This document shows, one piece after another, positions 23,659-32,276 of a stretch of 64,000 nucleotides of DNA. The stretch spans positions 1-64,000 of the forward strand of contig JAEZTB010000019.1 of the NCBI GenBank assembly GCA_023443745.1. The letters run 5' to 3'. The number at the start of each line of letters is the position of its first letter. Positions within the stretch are counted from its first letter, which is position 1. Position numbers and translations under genes: made by a program. Source of the stretch: Bacillota bacterium. Its GTDB lineage: Bacteria > Bacillota > Clostridia > DSM-8532. The notes beneath the pieces were generated by a model. It did no database searches and was not told the origin of the DNA. It was given only the letters and a program-made list of their open reading frames with translations.

Positions 23659-24123
23659 TTACCTTAAGGAGTCCTTCATCCTACGGTCAATCTCGCGCAT
23701 GGCATCCTTTTTGGCGATGCTATCGCGCTTGTCATAAAGCTTTTTACCTTTTGCGACGGCAAGCTCTACCTTCACCATACCTTTTTTAAAATACAGACTC
23801 AGCGGTATAAGGGTAAGGCCCTGTTTTTGAGTATGCCCGATGAGTTTGTTTATTTCCGAACGATGGAGCAGCAACTTTCTTGTGCGTAAAGGATCATGGT
23901 TGAACCTATTTCCCATATCATAAGGACTGATATGAAGGCCACTGACGAAAACCTCGCCGTTTTTAATGGTGGCATAGCTGTCCTGAAGGTTAGCACGTCC
24001 TAAACGCAGAGATTTTACTTCGGTGCCGGTAAGGGCAATCCCTGCTTCCATACATTCTTCTATAAAATAATCGTGCCGCGCCTTTCGGTTCTGGACGATG
24101 GACTTTGTACCTTCTTGAGCCAT
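23659..24123 (-). CDS. smpB: SsrA-binding protein SmpB
   Basis: This 154-residue RNA-binding protein is the obligate partner of tmRNA in trans-translation. Conserved motifs are visible: NRKARHDYFIEECMEAGIAL, TGTEVKSLRLGRANLQDSYA, LLHRSEINKLIG and the C-terminal tail KLYDKRDSIAKKDAMREIDR, which enters the ribosomal A site and mRNA channel. The ATG at 24123 follows GGAAGGGAG. An in-frame ATG five codons earlier lacks a ribosome site. It precedes ssrA on the same strand, the common arrangement. Confidence 0.97.
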   Translation of the reverse strand: MAQEGTKSIVQNRKARHDYFIEECMEAGIALTGTEVKSLRLGRANLQDSYATIKNGEVFVSGLHISPYDMGNRFNHDPLRTRKLLLHRSEINKLIGHTQKQGLTLIPLSLYFKKGMVKVELAVAKGKKLYDKRDSIAKKDAMREIDRRMKDSLR

Positions 24124-24160
24124 GACTCTCCCTTCCATCCAACCTGTCTAAAATGGGATT

Positions 24161-24187
24161 AAAAAGCCTCCCGCTTTTGAGGAGGCA
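24161..24187 (-). terminator. Hairpin with T-run at the 5' end of the smpB transcript
   Basis: GCCTCC and GGAGGC pair around a nine-base loop and are followed by five T on the minus strand. The smpB promoter at 24194-24222 would start transcription at about 24187, so the hairpin forms at the very 5' end of the mRNA. It may stabilise the RNA end or attenuate smpB. Confidence 0.6.
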
Positions 24188-24193
24188 TCTTTA

Positions 24194-24222
24194 AGTATAC
24201 ACTGCTTCATGGTTATAGTCAA
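24194..24222 (-). promoter_or_regulatory. SigA-type promoter for smpB
   Basis: TTGACT (24217-24222) and TATACT (24194-24199) are separated by exactly 17 bases on the minus strand, about 70 bases before the smpB start. Confidence 0.8.
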
Positions 24223-24243
24223 CCGGCGCATGAAAACCAAAAA

Positions 24244-24281
24244 AGAAAAAGCTCGATAGTGTTTATCTATCGGGCTTTTCC
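24244..24281 (-). terminator. Intrinsic terminator of tRNA-Lys
   Basis: On the minus strand AAAAGCCCGATAG pairs with CTATCGAGCTTTT around a short loop and is followed by a T-rich run, starting directly after the CCA end of the tRNA. Confidence 0.85.
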
Positions 24282-24282
24282 T

Positions 24283-24358
24283 TGGTACACCATCACGGGC
24301 TCGAACCGTGGACACCCTGATTAAGAGTCAGGTGCTCTACCAACTGAGCTAATGGTGC
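24283..24358 (-). tRNA. tRNA-Lys(CTT)
   Basis: This is a 76-base cloverleaf with encoded CCA. The acceptor stem is GCACCAT with ATGGTGT, the D-arm is TAGCTCAGTTGGTAGAGCA, the anticodon loop CTCTTAA gives anticodon CTT, and the T-arm contains GGTTCGAGCCC. It reads AAG lysine codons. A consensus promoter and its own terminator make it a single-gene unit. Confidence 0.96.
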
Positions 24359-24400
24359 ATATCTAGTTGTTTTTGGTCTGTCGTCTGCCGACATTTTTAT

Positions 24401-24429
24401 ATTATACAGATTGTTATTGCCCATGTCAA
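24401..24429 (-). promoter_or_regulatory. Consensus SigA promoter for tRNA-Lys
   Basis: TTGACA (24424-24429) and TATAAT (24401-24406) with a 17-base spacer lie about 43 bases upstream of the tRNA 5' end. Both boxes are perfect. Confidence 0.9.
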
Positions 24430-24537
24430 GCACTTATGCAACCAAAATATTTTGCAATTATTTGTAAGTTATATGTTAACTCTTGGTAGCTATTAGTGAT
24501 TCCGTCTGTTCTAGCACGCATCACAAGCTTTGATTCA

Positions 24538-24572
24538 TTAAAATAGAGGCTAGGATGTGATGCCTAGCCTCC
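24538..24572 (-). terminator. Intrinsic terminator of the metal-ATPase operon
   Basis: GAGGCTAGG (24546-24554) pairs perfectly with CCTAGCCTC (24563-24571), followed on the minus strand by TATTTTAAT. It lies just after the ATPase stop codon. Confidence 0.85.
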
Positions 24573-24581
24573 CTGAATCTT

Positions 24582-26963
24582 CTATTTTTCAATCTTCATA
24601 ACGCGCATAGCATTTAATATGGCCAATACTGCAACTCCGACATCTGCAAATACCGCTTCCCACATGGTAGCGATACCACCGGCACCCATTAATAGGACAA
24701 CAACTTTAACTGCAAGTGCAAACACAATATTTTGCATCACGATGCTTCGTGTCTTTTTGGCCACATGAATAGCGCTGACAAGCTTCGAAGGCTCATCGGT
24801 CATCAATACGACATCCGCAGCTTCAATGGCCGCATCGGAGCCTACACCACCCATAGCGACCCCGACATCCGCACGGGCCAGGACGGGAGCGTCGTTGATA
24901 CCGTCACCCACAAAAACAAGCTTTCCTTTAGGAGACTTTTGTTTATCCAATATCTCCACCATATCGACCTTTTGGTCGGGGAGCAGCTCAGCATGGACTT
25001 CATCCAGCCCCAGATCCTTACCGATTTTTTGACCTACGGCCTTGCTGTCACCTGTAAGCATGACAATCTTTTTAACACCTAAGGCTTTTAAAGCCTTAAT
25101 GGCCTTTTGACTGTCTTCCTTGACTTCATCGGATATAACAATATACCCGGTGTAGCTGTTCTCAATGGCCATGTGAACAATGGTTCCTATCTCCTGAGCT
25201 TCCTCAAAAGGAATGTTCTCCTTTCTCATGAGCTTGCTGTTTCCGGCAAGGACTGTCTTCCCTTGAACCTTTACTTTTATCCCATGACCGGAAATCTCGT
25301 CATAATCGGAAATTGCGCTTTTATCAATTTCCTTTCCGTAAGCCTTCTGGATGGAAAGGGCAATGGGGTGGCTGGAATAGCTTTCAGCGTATGCGGCATA
25401 TTCCAATAGCTCTGCATCAGGTATGCCCCTATCCGCCAGTATCTTTGTCACCTTGAAGACGCCCTTTGTCAATGTACCCGTCTTATCAAAAACAACAGTG
25501 TCCACGTCATTTAATGCTTCTAGATAATTGCTGCCTTTAATGAGGATACCTTTTTTGGAGGCTCCGCCGATGCCTCCGAAAAAGCCTAGCGGGATGGAGA
25601 TCACCAAAGCGCAAGGACAAGACACTACCAAGAATACCAACGCCCTGTTAATCCACTCGATAAAGGTTGCCCCAGGGATAACCAACGGGGGGATAATTGC
25701 CAATGCAGCAGCGGCAAAAACTACGGCAGGCGTATAATACCTTGCGAATTTTGTTATAAAATTCTCAGTAGGCGCTTTTTTACTGCTTGCGTTCTGTACG
25801 AGATCAAGGATCTTGGATACGGTGGATTCACCAAATTCCTTGGTAACCTCTATGGTGAGAAGTCCGTTTTTGTTGATTGAGCCGGATAACACATCGTTTC
25901 CGGCTTCAACCTCTCTGGGCAGAGATTCGCCCGTCAACGCTGAAGTATCCAGCATGGACCTGCCTTCAATGACTTTACCATCCAGAGGTACTTTTTCACC
26001 GGGCTTAACAAGAATAATATCACCGATGCTGACCTCTTCAGGCGTTACTCTTTTTATCTCGTCGCCTATTTTCAGGTTGGCAAAGTCGGGACGGATATCC
26101 ATTAATGCAGCAATTGATTTTCTTGAACGATTTACCGCTATATCCTGGAACAATTCTCCGACTTGATAGAAGAGCATAACGGCAACACCTTCAGCAAAAT
26201 CCTTAATTGCGAATGCGCCGACGGTGGCTATACTCATCAAGAAGTTTTCATCAAATACCTGCCCGCGCAGTATGTTTCTTGCTGCTTTTAGCAGTACCTC
26301 ACCACCAACCAAAAGGTAGCTGACAAAAAACATGCCAAATCCTATCCAAAAGGTCGGCTTTAATAGGATAGCCGCAAAGAAAAGAGCTGCACCTATACCA
26401 AGCATGATCAGCTTACGCTTATCCAGGCCTTCATTATGATCGTGGTCATGATCGCCGTCTTGTTCTTCACGGCTTTCTTCAACCATCGTTATACCTGACT
26501 CGATTCTGGTTGCTATTTTTGACGCTTCTTCAACAATTGCCTTGAGTTCACGTTTATGATACACCTCAAGAGTCAGTTTCCTTGAAACAAAATCCACGGT
26601 TGCATCCTTAACCCCGGGCAAAGCTTTGATTTCCTTTTCAATTTTAGCTGCACAGTTGGCGCAGCCTAAGCCCATAAGCATTAATACCTTTTTTTCAGGC
26701 TTTGATACCGTCTTTTCCTTGACTTCTACATGAGGCTCAAGCTTTTTAATAATGCTGGTTGAGGCATCAACAATAGCGTCCATGTCTCCATCCTGTCGTG
26801 TTTCGATGGTCAGCGTCTTTGTTGCAAAATTTAAAGAAGCCGAAGCGACCCCTGTGATTTTATTTACTTTATCCTCTATTTTTGTTGCGCAATTTGCACA
26901 ATCCAGACCATGTAATATAAATTCTCTTCTGATCCCCTTCGCCACAATATGACCTTCTTTCAT
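24582..26963 (-). CDS. cadA: Cd/Zn/Pb-type heavy-metal P1B ATPase
   Basis: This 793-residue membrane pump exports soft divalent metals using ATP. Two N-terminal heavy-metal-associated domains carry GLDCANCATKIE (Cys22, Cys25) and GLGCANCAAKIE (around 95-107). A His/Asp-rich loop (DGDHDHDHNEGLD) may bind metal. The ion-binding CPC motif (SCPCALVISIP), phosphorylation site DKTGTLTKG, and hinge GDGINDAPVLARADVG are present. CPC in this setting points to Zn/Cd/Pb specificity. The ATG has a weak ribosome site. A GTG seven codons in (VAKGIRREF), behind GAAGG, is an alternative start. It is transcribed with the CadC-like repressor upstream. Confidence 0.95.
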   Translation of the reverse strand: MKEGHIVAKGIRREFILHGLDCANCATKIEDKVNKITGVASASLNFATKTLTIETRQDGDMDAIVDASTSIIKKLEPHVEVKEKTVSKPEKKVLMLMGLGCANCAAKIEKEIKALPGVKDATVDFVSRKLTLEVYHKRELKAIVEEASKIATRIESGITMVEESREEQDGDHDHDHNEGLDKRKLIMLGIGAALFFAAILLKPTFWIGFGMFFVSYLLVGGEVLLKAARNILRGQVFDENFLMSIATVGAFAIKDFAEGVAVMLFYQVGELFQDIAVNRSRKSIAALMDIRPDFANLKIGDEIKRVTPEEVSIGDIILVKPGEKVPLDGKVIEGRSMLDTSALTGESLPREVEAGNDVLSGSINKNGLLTIEVTKEFGESTVSKILDLVQNASSKKAPTENFITKFARYYTPAVVFAAAALAIIPPLVIPGATFIEWINRALVFLVVSCPCALVISIPLGFFGGIGGASKKGILIKGSNYLEALNDVDTVVFDKTGTLTKGVFKVTKILADRGIPDAELLEYAAYAESYSSHPIALSIQKAYGKEIDKSAISDYDEISGHGIKVKVQGKTVLAGNSKLMRKENIPFEEAQEIGTIVHMAIENSYTGYIVISDEVKEDSQKAIKALKALGVKKIVMLTGDSKAVGQKIGKDLGLDEVHAELLPDQKVDMVEILDKQKSPKGKLVFVGDGINDAPVLARADVGVAMGGVGSDAAIEAADVVLMTDEPSKLVSAIHVAKKTRSIVMQNIVFALAVKVVVLLMGAGGIATMWEAVFADVGVAVLAILNAMRVMKIEK

Positions 26964-26971
26964 TATGCTTT

Positions 26972-27337
26972 CTATTTTTCGTTGATATGGATTAAACCCT
27001 GGTCGAAAATTTGCTTAACATGAGCATCATCCAGTGAATAGTAGACGACTTTCCCGTCTTTCCTGTTCTTGACTAATCTTGCCTGTTTTAAAACCCGTAG
27101 CTGATGGGATATGGCCGACTGCGTCATGTTGAGGAGTACCGCAATGTCACAGACGCACATTTCCGACTCTACCAATGCCCAAAGTATCTTTATCCTTGTG
27201 GAATCTCCAAAAACCTTAAAAAGCTCTGCCAGATCATAGAGATTTTCTTCGTTCGGCATTTTCTCCTTTACGTTATTCACTACATCCTCATGGATAACGG
27301 TACAGTCACATCTATCCAGTTCATCTCTTTCAAACAT
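26972..27337 (-). CDS. cadC: ArsR/SmtB-family metal repressor (CadC type)
   Basis: I choose the ATG at 27337 (GGTAGG upstream), giving 121 residues. The winged helix includes VFGDSTRIKILWALVESEMC and MTQSAISHQLRVLKQARLVK. Cys10 and Cys12 near the N-terminus with Cys61 and Cys63 in MCVCDIA form the type of metal site seen in CadC, which binds Cd, Pb or Zn and then leaves its operator. It sits nine bases upstream of the metal ATPase gene, and its promoter is flanked by two palindromes, so it should repress its own operon. Confidence 0.93.
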   Translation of the reverse strand: MFERDELDRCDCTVIHEDVVNNVKEKMPNEENLYDLAELFKVFGDSTRIKILWALVESEMCVCDIAVLLNMTQSAISHQLRVLKQARLVKNRKDGKVVYYSLDDAHVKQIFDQGLIHINEK

Positions 27338-27371
27338 TTTCCTACCTCTTTTCATGCATAATATGAACACT

Positions 27372-27450
27372 TGAATAAACATTCATATATTATGCTTTCA
27401 TTATATGCAGATAGAACAATTATGTCAATATAAATATGAACAATTGTTCA
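27372..27450 (-). promoter_or_regulatory. cad promoter flanked by two ArsR-type operators
   Basis: TTGACA (27423-27428) and TATAAT (27400-27405) are perfect and 17 bases apart on the minus strand. A palindrome TGAACAATTGTTCA lies just upstream of the -35 (27437-27450) and a second, TGAAT-N4-ATTCA, lies at 27372-27385, about 10-20 bases after the start of transcription. Both match the style of SmtB/CadC operators. Confidence 0.85.
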
Positions 27451-27481
27451 AGTGTTAAAGTGATCCTGCTAAAGTAGTGTA

Positions 27482-27510
27482 AAAAAAGAGACCCTGACAA
27501 GGTCTCCTTC
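27482..27510 (-). terminator. Intrinsic terminator of trpB2
   Basis: On the minus strand GAGACC pairs with GGTCTC around a short loop and is followed by seven T. It lies about 60 bases after the trpB2 stop. Confidence 0.85.
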
Positions 27511-27569
27511 AATAGTCAATCTAAAGTCTATTCTGCTGGTTCAGATTATACAATCCCAGTTCCATCCCA

Positions 27570-28940
27570 TCATATTATTGGAAGAGTTTTAAACCCTTCA
27601 CTCAATAGTTCTTCAGGGTATTCGCAGTCCTCAAGCTTACCGGAAGTATATTCCTCATAGGCGGTGAGATCAAAGTTACCATGGCCGCTCAAGCAGAACA
27701 GAATGCTCTTGGCCTCCCCTGTTTCCTTGCATTTAAGGGCCTCATCAATAGCCACTTTAATGGCATGGGACGATTCAGGCGCCGGTAAAATGAGCTCGGA
27801 TTTGGCAAATTGAACAGCAGCCTTGAACACCTCGGTCTGATGGACGGCACGGGCCCCAATAAACCCGTCATGGTAAGCCCGGCTGACCAGGGCCGAATCG
27901 CCATGGTAGCGCAAGCCGCCGGCATGGATTCCGGGAGGCATAAAGCCATGACCCAGAGTGTACATCTCTACAATAGGGGTAAGATGGGCTACGTCACTAT
28001 AATCAAAAGCAAACTTGCCCCTGGTAAGGGTAGGACAAGCAGCGGGCTCTACTGCTATTATTTCGGTATTTTTCCCTTCTCGGATTTTATCTTGCAGGAA
28101 GGGGAAAGCAATACCGCCAAAATTTGTTCCACCACCGCAGCAGGCGATGATGGTGTCCGGATATTCATCAATTTTGGCCATTTGCTTTTTGGCTTCAAGG
28201 CCGATAATGGTCTGGTGAAGGATGACATGGTTTAAAACGCTTCCTAGTGCGTAATTGGTATCACTATGAGTGGCCGCATCCTCAACTGCCTCACTGATGG
28301 CAATTCCAAGGCTTCCCATGGAACCGGGATCCTTTTCAAGGATAGCACGACCGGCCTCAGTCAGGTTGCTGGGGCTAGGATGGACTTTAGCCCCATAAGT
28401 CTCCATGAGCAGCTTTCTGTACGGCTTTTGCAGCGAACTGATCTTGACCATGTAGACCGTACATTCCATACCAAATAACTGAGTGGCAACTGAAAGGGCT
28501 GTTCCCCATTGACCCGCGCCGGTTTCTGTGGAAAGGCGCCTGATGCCTGCTTTATGGTTATAATAAGCCTGAGGTATGGCGGTATTCAGCTTATGGCTCC
28601 CCGAGGGGTTATTGCCTTCGTATTTATAGTAAATACGGGCAGGTGTATCCAGAAGCTTCTCAAGGTTATAAGCGCGACAGAGGGGTGACGGACGGAAGGA
28701 ACGGTAAAGCTCCCTGACCTCTTCAGGAATAGCAATGAAACGTTCATCAGACATTTCTTGCTTAACTAACTCCTCAGGAAAAATAGCCAGCATCTCGTCG
28801 GGTGCAACAGGTTTTTTTGTTTGGGGGTTTAGATAAGGGCTTAGGCCTGGTAGATCGGCCCGAATATTGTACCAGCTCTCGGGCAGCTCGTTCTCAGACA
28901 AATAGACACGATAGGGTATATGATTTGTACGCATAGACAT
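27570..28940 (-). CDS. trpB2: Tryptophan synthase beta chain, TrpB2 type
   Basis: This 456-residue PLP enzyme joins serine and indole to make tryptophan. The PLP lysine is Lys117 in NNPSGSHKLNTAIPQA, and the phosphate loop is CCGGGTNFGG. The length, the N-terminal extension (residues 1-80) and the substrate loop LSTETGAGQWGTAL mark the TrpB2 branch, which works without the usual TrpA contact and can salvage free indole. No trpA or other trp gene is adjacent, which supports a stand-alone salvage role. GAGGAGA precedes the ATG; a second ATG two codons later is possible. I find no T-box upstream. Confidence 0.95.
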   Translation of the reverse strand: MSMRTNHIPYRVYLSENELPESWYNIRADLPGLSPYLNPQTKKPVAPDEMLAIFPEELVKQEMSDERFIAIPEEVRELYRSFRPSPLCRAYNLEKLLDTPARIYYKYEGNNPSGSHKLNTAIPQAYYNHKAGIRRLSTETGAGQWGTALSVATQLFGMECTVYMVKISSLQKPYRKLLMETYGAKVHPSPSNLTEAGRAILEKDPGSMGSLGIAISEAVEDAATHSDTNYALGSVLNHVILHQTIIGLEAKKQMAKIDEYPDTIIACCGGGTNFGGIAFPFLQDKIREGKNTEIIAVEPAACPTLTRGKFAFDYSDVAHLTPIVEMYTLGHGFMPPGIHAGGLRYHGDSALVSRAYHDGFIGARAVHQTEVFKAAVQFAKSELILPAPESSHAIKVAIDEALKCKETGEAKSILFCLSGHGNFDLTAYEEYTSGKLEDCEYPEELLSEGFKTLPII

Positions 28941-29045
28941 TCTCCTCTCATCTCTTTCAAGCTTTTCTCAACTCATCTGTTCTTGTATAAAAACTTTTAC
29001 AACCTCTATTGCAAAACATTTTTATACTTTTTTATACTTTGATAT

Positions 29046-29075
29046 ATAATAACATCCCTTAATTTGACATGTCAA
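29046..29075 (-). promoter_or_regulatory. Promoter of trpB2 with overlapping palindrome
   Basis: TTGACA (29070-29075) and TATTAT (29046-29051) are 18 bases apart on the minus strand. The -35 is half of a perfect 12-base palindrome TTGACATGTCAA (29064-29075), which could be an operator. The distance to the start codon is about 105 bases. Confidence 0.65.
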
Positions 29076-29156
29076 TCTTAATCTTTCAACGTATACGCTC
29101 TTTACTTTTCTCAAAAACTTGTTTAAGATGTGACATACAGGCGGTGCTTAATCTTT

Positions 29157-29732
29157 ATGAATAAATTTGATAAGTTTTTAAGACACAGACAAAGTCTCCT
29201 TGTGCAGTACAAGATGGGTGACCTGACTAAAAACGAGTTTATCGAAGAAAATTTTCAGTATATGGAGAGCCTTGGCATTAAGCCTTTCACACGGGTGGAT
29301 AACGTTAAAAAAGCAGTTTATAACTATCACTATTACAATGTCAACGCAAAGTACTGGCAATGGATAGCCAATGACCGCAAAAACACCGAGAAGGAACGGC
29401 AGGCCTATTATACCGAGTCTCTTAATTACTATCATCAGAAGGATCAGGCCACTCTCTCCCTGCTTCGGTTGATAGATTTTAAAGCTGAGGCCTATTATGT
29501 GAATGTCAAATCTCAATTATTGAAAGACAAGCTCATTGAGATTGTTATAACGGATCCTGATATCTTATTGGAAATAGATGCCTACCATCCATTAAGCGGC
29601 TCTACCGACAGCGACTATCTCATTCTTCACACTAAAAGCAACTGGATTGCTAACGCGCTTAAAACGAACGGTATTTTGCGAGAGGACAAACGCCAGTCCT
29701 TGACTGACAACTATATAAATCAAAAATACTAG
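29157..29732 (+). CDS. Conserved Clostridial protein, unknown function (DUF6648-like)
   Basis: This 191-residue soluble protein is rich in Tyr and Lys, for example FLRHRQSLLVQYKMGDLTKN, VYNYHYYNVNAKYWQWI and ILHTKSNWIANALKTNGIL. I recall similar proteins annotated DUF6648 in Clostridia, with no known role. The ATG at 29157 has a modest site (GGCGGTG). A GTG nine codons earlier is less likely. It is divergent from trpB2 and 73 bases upstream of the YmaF-family gene, with which it may be transcribed. Confidence 0.65.
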   Translation: MNKFDKFLRHRQSLLVQYKMGDLTKNEFIEENFQYMESLGIKPFTRVDNVKKAVYNYHYYNVNAKYWQWIANDRKNTEKERQAYYTESLNYYHQKDQATLSLLRLIDFKAEAYYVNVKSQLLKDKLIEIVITDPDILLEIDAYHPLSGSTDSDYLILHTKSNWIANALKTNGILREDKRQSLTDNYINQKY

Positions 29733-29805
29733 TCGGATAAATGAGCATCCACATATAATTTGCATAGTATGTACTATTACAAATTGTATGAAAGGAATCA
29801 TTGCC

Positions 29806-30303
29806 ATGGGTAACCGCACTAATTGGGACGTCTGTCCCAAGTGGGTCAGGTTTCAAAATGAGGATACAAGATTCAACAACAATAACAAATGGGATGTCTG
29901 CCCGGATTGGGTCAAATTTGGAAATCGTGAAACAAGCTCTGAAGAAAATAAGCATTCTCAAGAGTGCCAAAAGGAAAAACCAAGGCATGTCCATGAGTTT
30001 TTGGGCAGCACCAAACTAGCAGAGGAAGAGGACGAAAGGCATAACCATCGATTTGCCGGTGTCACCGGTGAAGCCATACCTTCTTCCCGGAAAAACCATG
30101 TTCATGAGGTATGCACAAGAACGGATTTCTTTGATCATTTCCATGAGATTGAAGATGTTACAGGCCCTGCAATTGATGTCGGAAATGGCAAGCATGTTCA
30201 TTTTGTAAAAGGAAAGACAACTGTTAACGATGGACACTGCCACAGATTCCAATTTGCCACCTTGATTGAAAGCCCGCTTCTTCCTCAGCAAGATTGCAAT
30301 TGA
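29806..30303 (+). CDS. YmaF-family His-rich repeat protein
   Basis: The ATG at 29806 follows AAAGGA by about ten bases and gives 165 residues. The N-terminus has a duplicated motif (WDVCPKWVRF, WDVCPDWVKF). The rest consists of YmaF-type repeats built around paired histidines: RHVHEFLGSTKLAEEE, HNHRFAGVTGEAIP, NHVHEVCTRTDFFDHFHEIE, KHVHFVKGKT and GHCHRFQF. YmaF proteins are found in spore-formers. The His and Cys spacing suggests metal binding, but no function is established. Confidence 0.82.
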   Translation: MGNRTNWDVCPKWVRFQNEDTRFNNNNKWDVCPDWVKFGNRETSSEENKHSQECQKEKPRHVHEFLGSTKLAEEEDERHNHRFAGVTGEAIPSSRKNHVHEVCTRTDFFDHFHEIEDVTGPAIDVGNGKHVHFVKGKTTVNDGHCHRFQFATLIESPLLPQQDCN

Positions 30304-30350
30304 TTATAGTTTATTGGTTATAAAGCTCATAAAACCTTTTCAATTCGCAT

Positions 30351-30384
30351 AATAAAAACGACCGGTGACCGGTCGCTTTCTTTT
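30351..30384. terminator. Bidirectional terminator between convergent genes
   Basis: CGACCGG and CCGGTCG pair around TGA (30359-30375). A CTTTCTTTT run follows on the plus strand and a TTTTTATT run on the minus strand, so it can end both the YmaF-family transcript and the opposing membrane-protein operon. Confidence 0.88.
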
Positions 30385-30385
30385 A

Positions 30386-31339
30386 TTAAGAATCATTTTT
30401 TTCTCGGTTCAGAAGGTGAAGAATTAGCCATGTAGCCAGACCTGAAAGTATAATGACCAGATAATCAACGGTCGCAAAGGGTAAAAGGCCGAGGGGTTCA
30501 AAGAAAAAACCGGTTCCGAATTTGAATAGCTTTCCGTCTGTCAGCACCAATTCACCAATATACATCACGATCGTCGTCAGCACCGCTGCAATTATCGGGA
30601 TAGTGATTGAAAGCAGCTTTCGCTTACCGAAGAAAATACACCCGAAATAAACTCCGAAGGTCACGCCGAAAACGATAAAAAACAGGCTCATCAAGAAGGC
30701 GGAAAGCGGAGAGATGTTCAATGTGCCGTTTCGGTAAAACGCAGTAAAACAGGCGAGAATACACAGCCCCACAAACACAGCGACACATACAGCCTGCGCA
30801 ATCAACGGTTTCTTTTTAGAAGTGTCATTCTCTTTTATCATACGGGTAAAACCATGTATCAGACCGATGACGGTCAGAACAATAATGATTGCGATGACAT
30901 AAAAATGCACCTTATACGCAGGGTTGTTCTCGGCATATATAGGTTCCCCTATGGACTCCAATATTTCCGGTGTTGCGATACAAAGACTGTATTGCCATGA
31001 TTCAAGGGGAAGCTTCGTCTGAGTATAGCCCTCAATGACTTTTATCTGTTCAAAACCGATTTCCGTGCCGAGAAAGATTGTGACACCCAGGGCAGAAGCA
31101 ATGGTCATTGAGTATTTTTTCCATAGCTTATAAATGACAGGGAAAAGAGCGGCAACCAAAATGAGTGATATACAAATTGGTGTGTACGGAATAATATACT
31201 TCGGATATTCTGCAGTGTCTATTGCACCGCTTCGAATATAGTGAGACAGTGTTTTAACCCCCATATAAATGGGATAGGATGACAAAAGAAGCAGGAGGGT
31301 AAGAGATGACAAATAAAATAACCGATACCTGTTTTTCAT
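30386..31339 (-). CDS. Polytopic membrane protein of a BlaI/M56 operon
   Basis: This 317-residue protein has about eight hydrophobic segments (the first at residues 7-28, others around 47-65, 77-97, 145-165, 180-200, 212-240, 245-262 and 280-310). There is no signal for a catalytic domain. It lies 12 bases after the M56 peptidase gene, behind GAGGAG, so the three genes form one operon. I do not recognise a family. It could be the target, sensor or resistance output of the system. Confidence 0.7.
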   Translation of the reverse strand: MKNRYRLFYLSSLTLLLLLSSYPIYMGVKTLSHYIRSGAIDTAEYPKYIIPYTPICISLILVAALFPVIYKLWKKYSMTIASALGVTIFLGTEIGFEQIKVIEGYTQTKLPLESWQYSLCIATPEILESIGEPIYAENNPAYKVHFYVIAIIIVLTVIGLIHGFTRMIKENDTSKKKPLIAQAVCVAVFVGLCILACFTAFYRNGTLNISPLSAFLMSLFFIVFGVTFGVYFGCIFFGKRKLLSITIPIIAAVLTTIVMYIGELVLTDGKLFKFGTGFFFEPLGLLPFATVDYLVIILSGLATWLILHLLNREKNDS

Positions 31340-31351
31340 AATCAGTACTCC

Positions 31352-32272
31352 TCACACGACCGTGTTTGTAAGCAACACCACGGTAATAACAATAATCAAA
31401 ACCAGAAAGCACACACTCGAAAACGCTGTGAACCTTTTATATGATAATATGTTTTCAATCCGCACTCTTGTTTTTGCACCTCCGAAAGCGGATGCAAACA
31501 TAGTTTTGTTTGATTCGCAATTTACAAGTACTGTGGCATATTCCCTCCGTTTTTCCACCCCGTATTTTTTAAGCACTTTTTCATCACACGAAAGCTCCAT
31601 ATCGGCAAAAAAGCACTTCAGCAGCAACCAAATAAACGGATTAAACCAATGAATGCAGGCCGTCACAACAGCAATCACACGCCACAGATTATCTCCACGG
31701 TGTATATGGATGTTTTCATGCTGTAAAATAAACGGAATATCGTCGTCCAATAGACCTTTTGGCAGAATGATTCTAGGTTTGAATACTCCGTATACGGCCG
31801 GCGATAAAATTTTATCCGATGCATATACATTTTTGCTTATAAGCTCTGCATTTTTAAATTCAGCTTTGGTAATAAAATAGAGCGATACCGATGCTATCAG
31901 CGCGGCGGCGGCAAAAACAGCCCAAATAACAGAAGCCACTGAAAACACATTTTCAAGTAAATTTGTCTTGTACACAATAGGAAAATAATCTTCAGCCGCC
32001 ATGATACTGTTTGTCATCGAAAACGCCGGTAAAATGCTTGTTTCTTCGTATATAACAATCGTTTTGGTTGTCAGCTTCGAAATCACATTCATCAAGCTAA
32101 AAGCGCTTCCGATTCCGAAGGGAATCAAAAAACGAACACACGGAACCAACCAGAGCACATAGGGAACAAAGCGCGGTAATCGTTTTATTTTGCGAATAAT
32201 TAAAACAACAAATCCGGTTAAGGTGCCGAGAATACTCATATTCAGTATCCAATAGAACATTTCACCAAGCAT
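31352..32272 (-). CDS. M56-family membrane metallopeptidase (BlaR1/MecR1-like)
   Basis: This 306-residue protein has N-terminal transmembrane helices and the zinc protease motif QHENIHIHRGDNLW (HExxH, around residue 185), with a downstream SCDEKVLKKYGVEKRREYA segment typical of M56 peptidases. A final helix (residues 283-303) ends the protein. The extracellular penicillin-binding sensor domain of BlaR1 (about 250 residues) is absent, so the signal it senses is unknown. Such peptidases cleave the partner BlaI-type repressor. The start lies four bases after the BlaI-like gene. Confidence 0.88.
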   Translation of the reverse strand: MLGEMFYWILNMSILGTLTGFVVLIIRKIKRLPRFVPYVLWLVPCVRFLIPFGIGSAFSLMNVISKLTTKTIVIYEETSILPAFSMTNSIMAAEDYFPIVYKTNLLENVFSVASVIWAVFAAAALIASVSLYFITKAEFKNAELISKNVYASDKILSPAVYGVFKPRIILPKGLLDDDIPFILQHENIHIHRGDNLWRVIAVVTACIHWFNPFIWLLLKCFFADMELSCDEKVLKKYGVEKRREYATVLVNCESNKTMFASAFGGAKTRVRIENILSYKRFTAFSSVCFLVLIIVITVVLLTNTVV

Positions 32273-32276
32273 ATGC

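Noticed and set aside
28941..29070. T-box or other tryptophan-responsive leader before trpB2
   Set aside because: The leader is short and AU-rich, without the T-box consensus, a specifier hairpin or a terminator.
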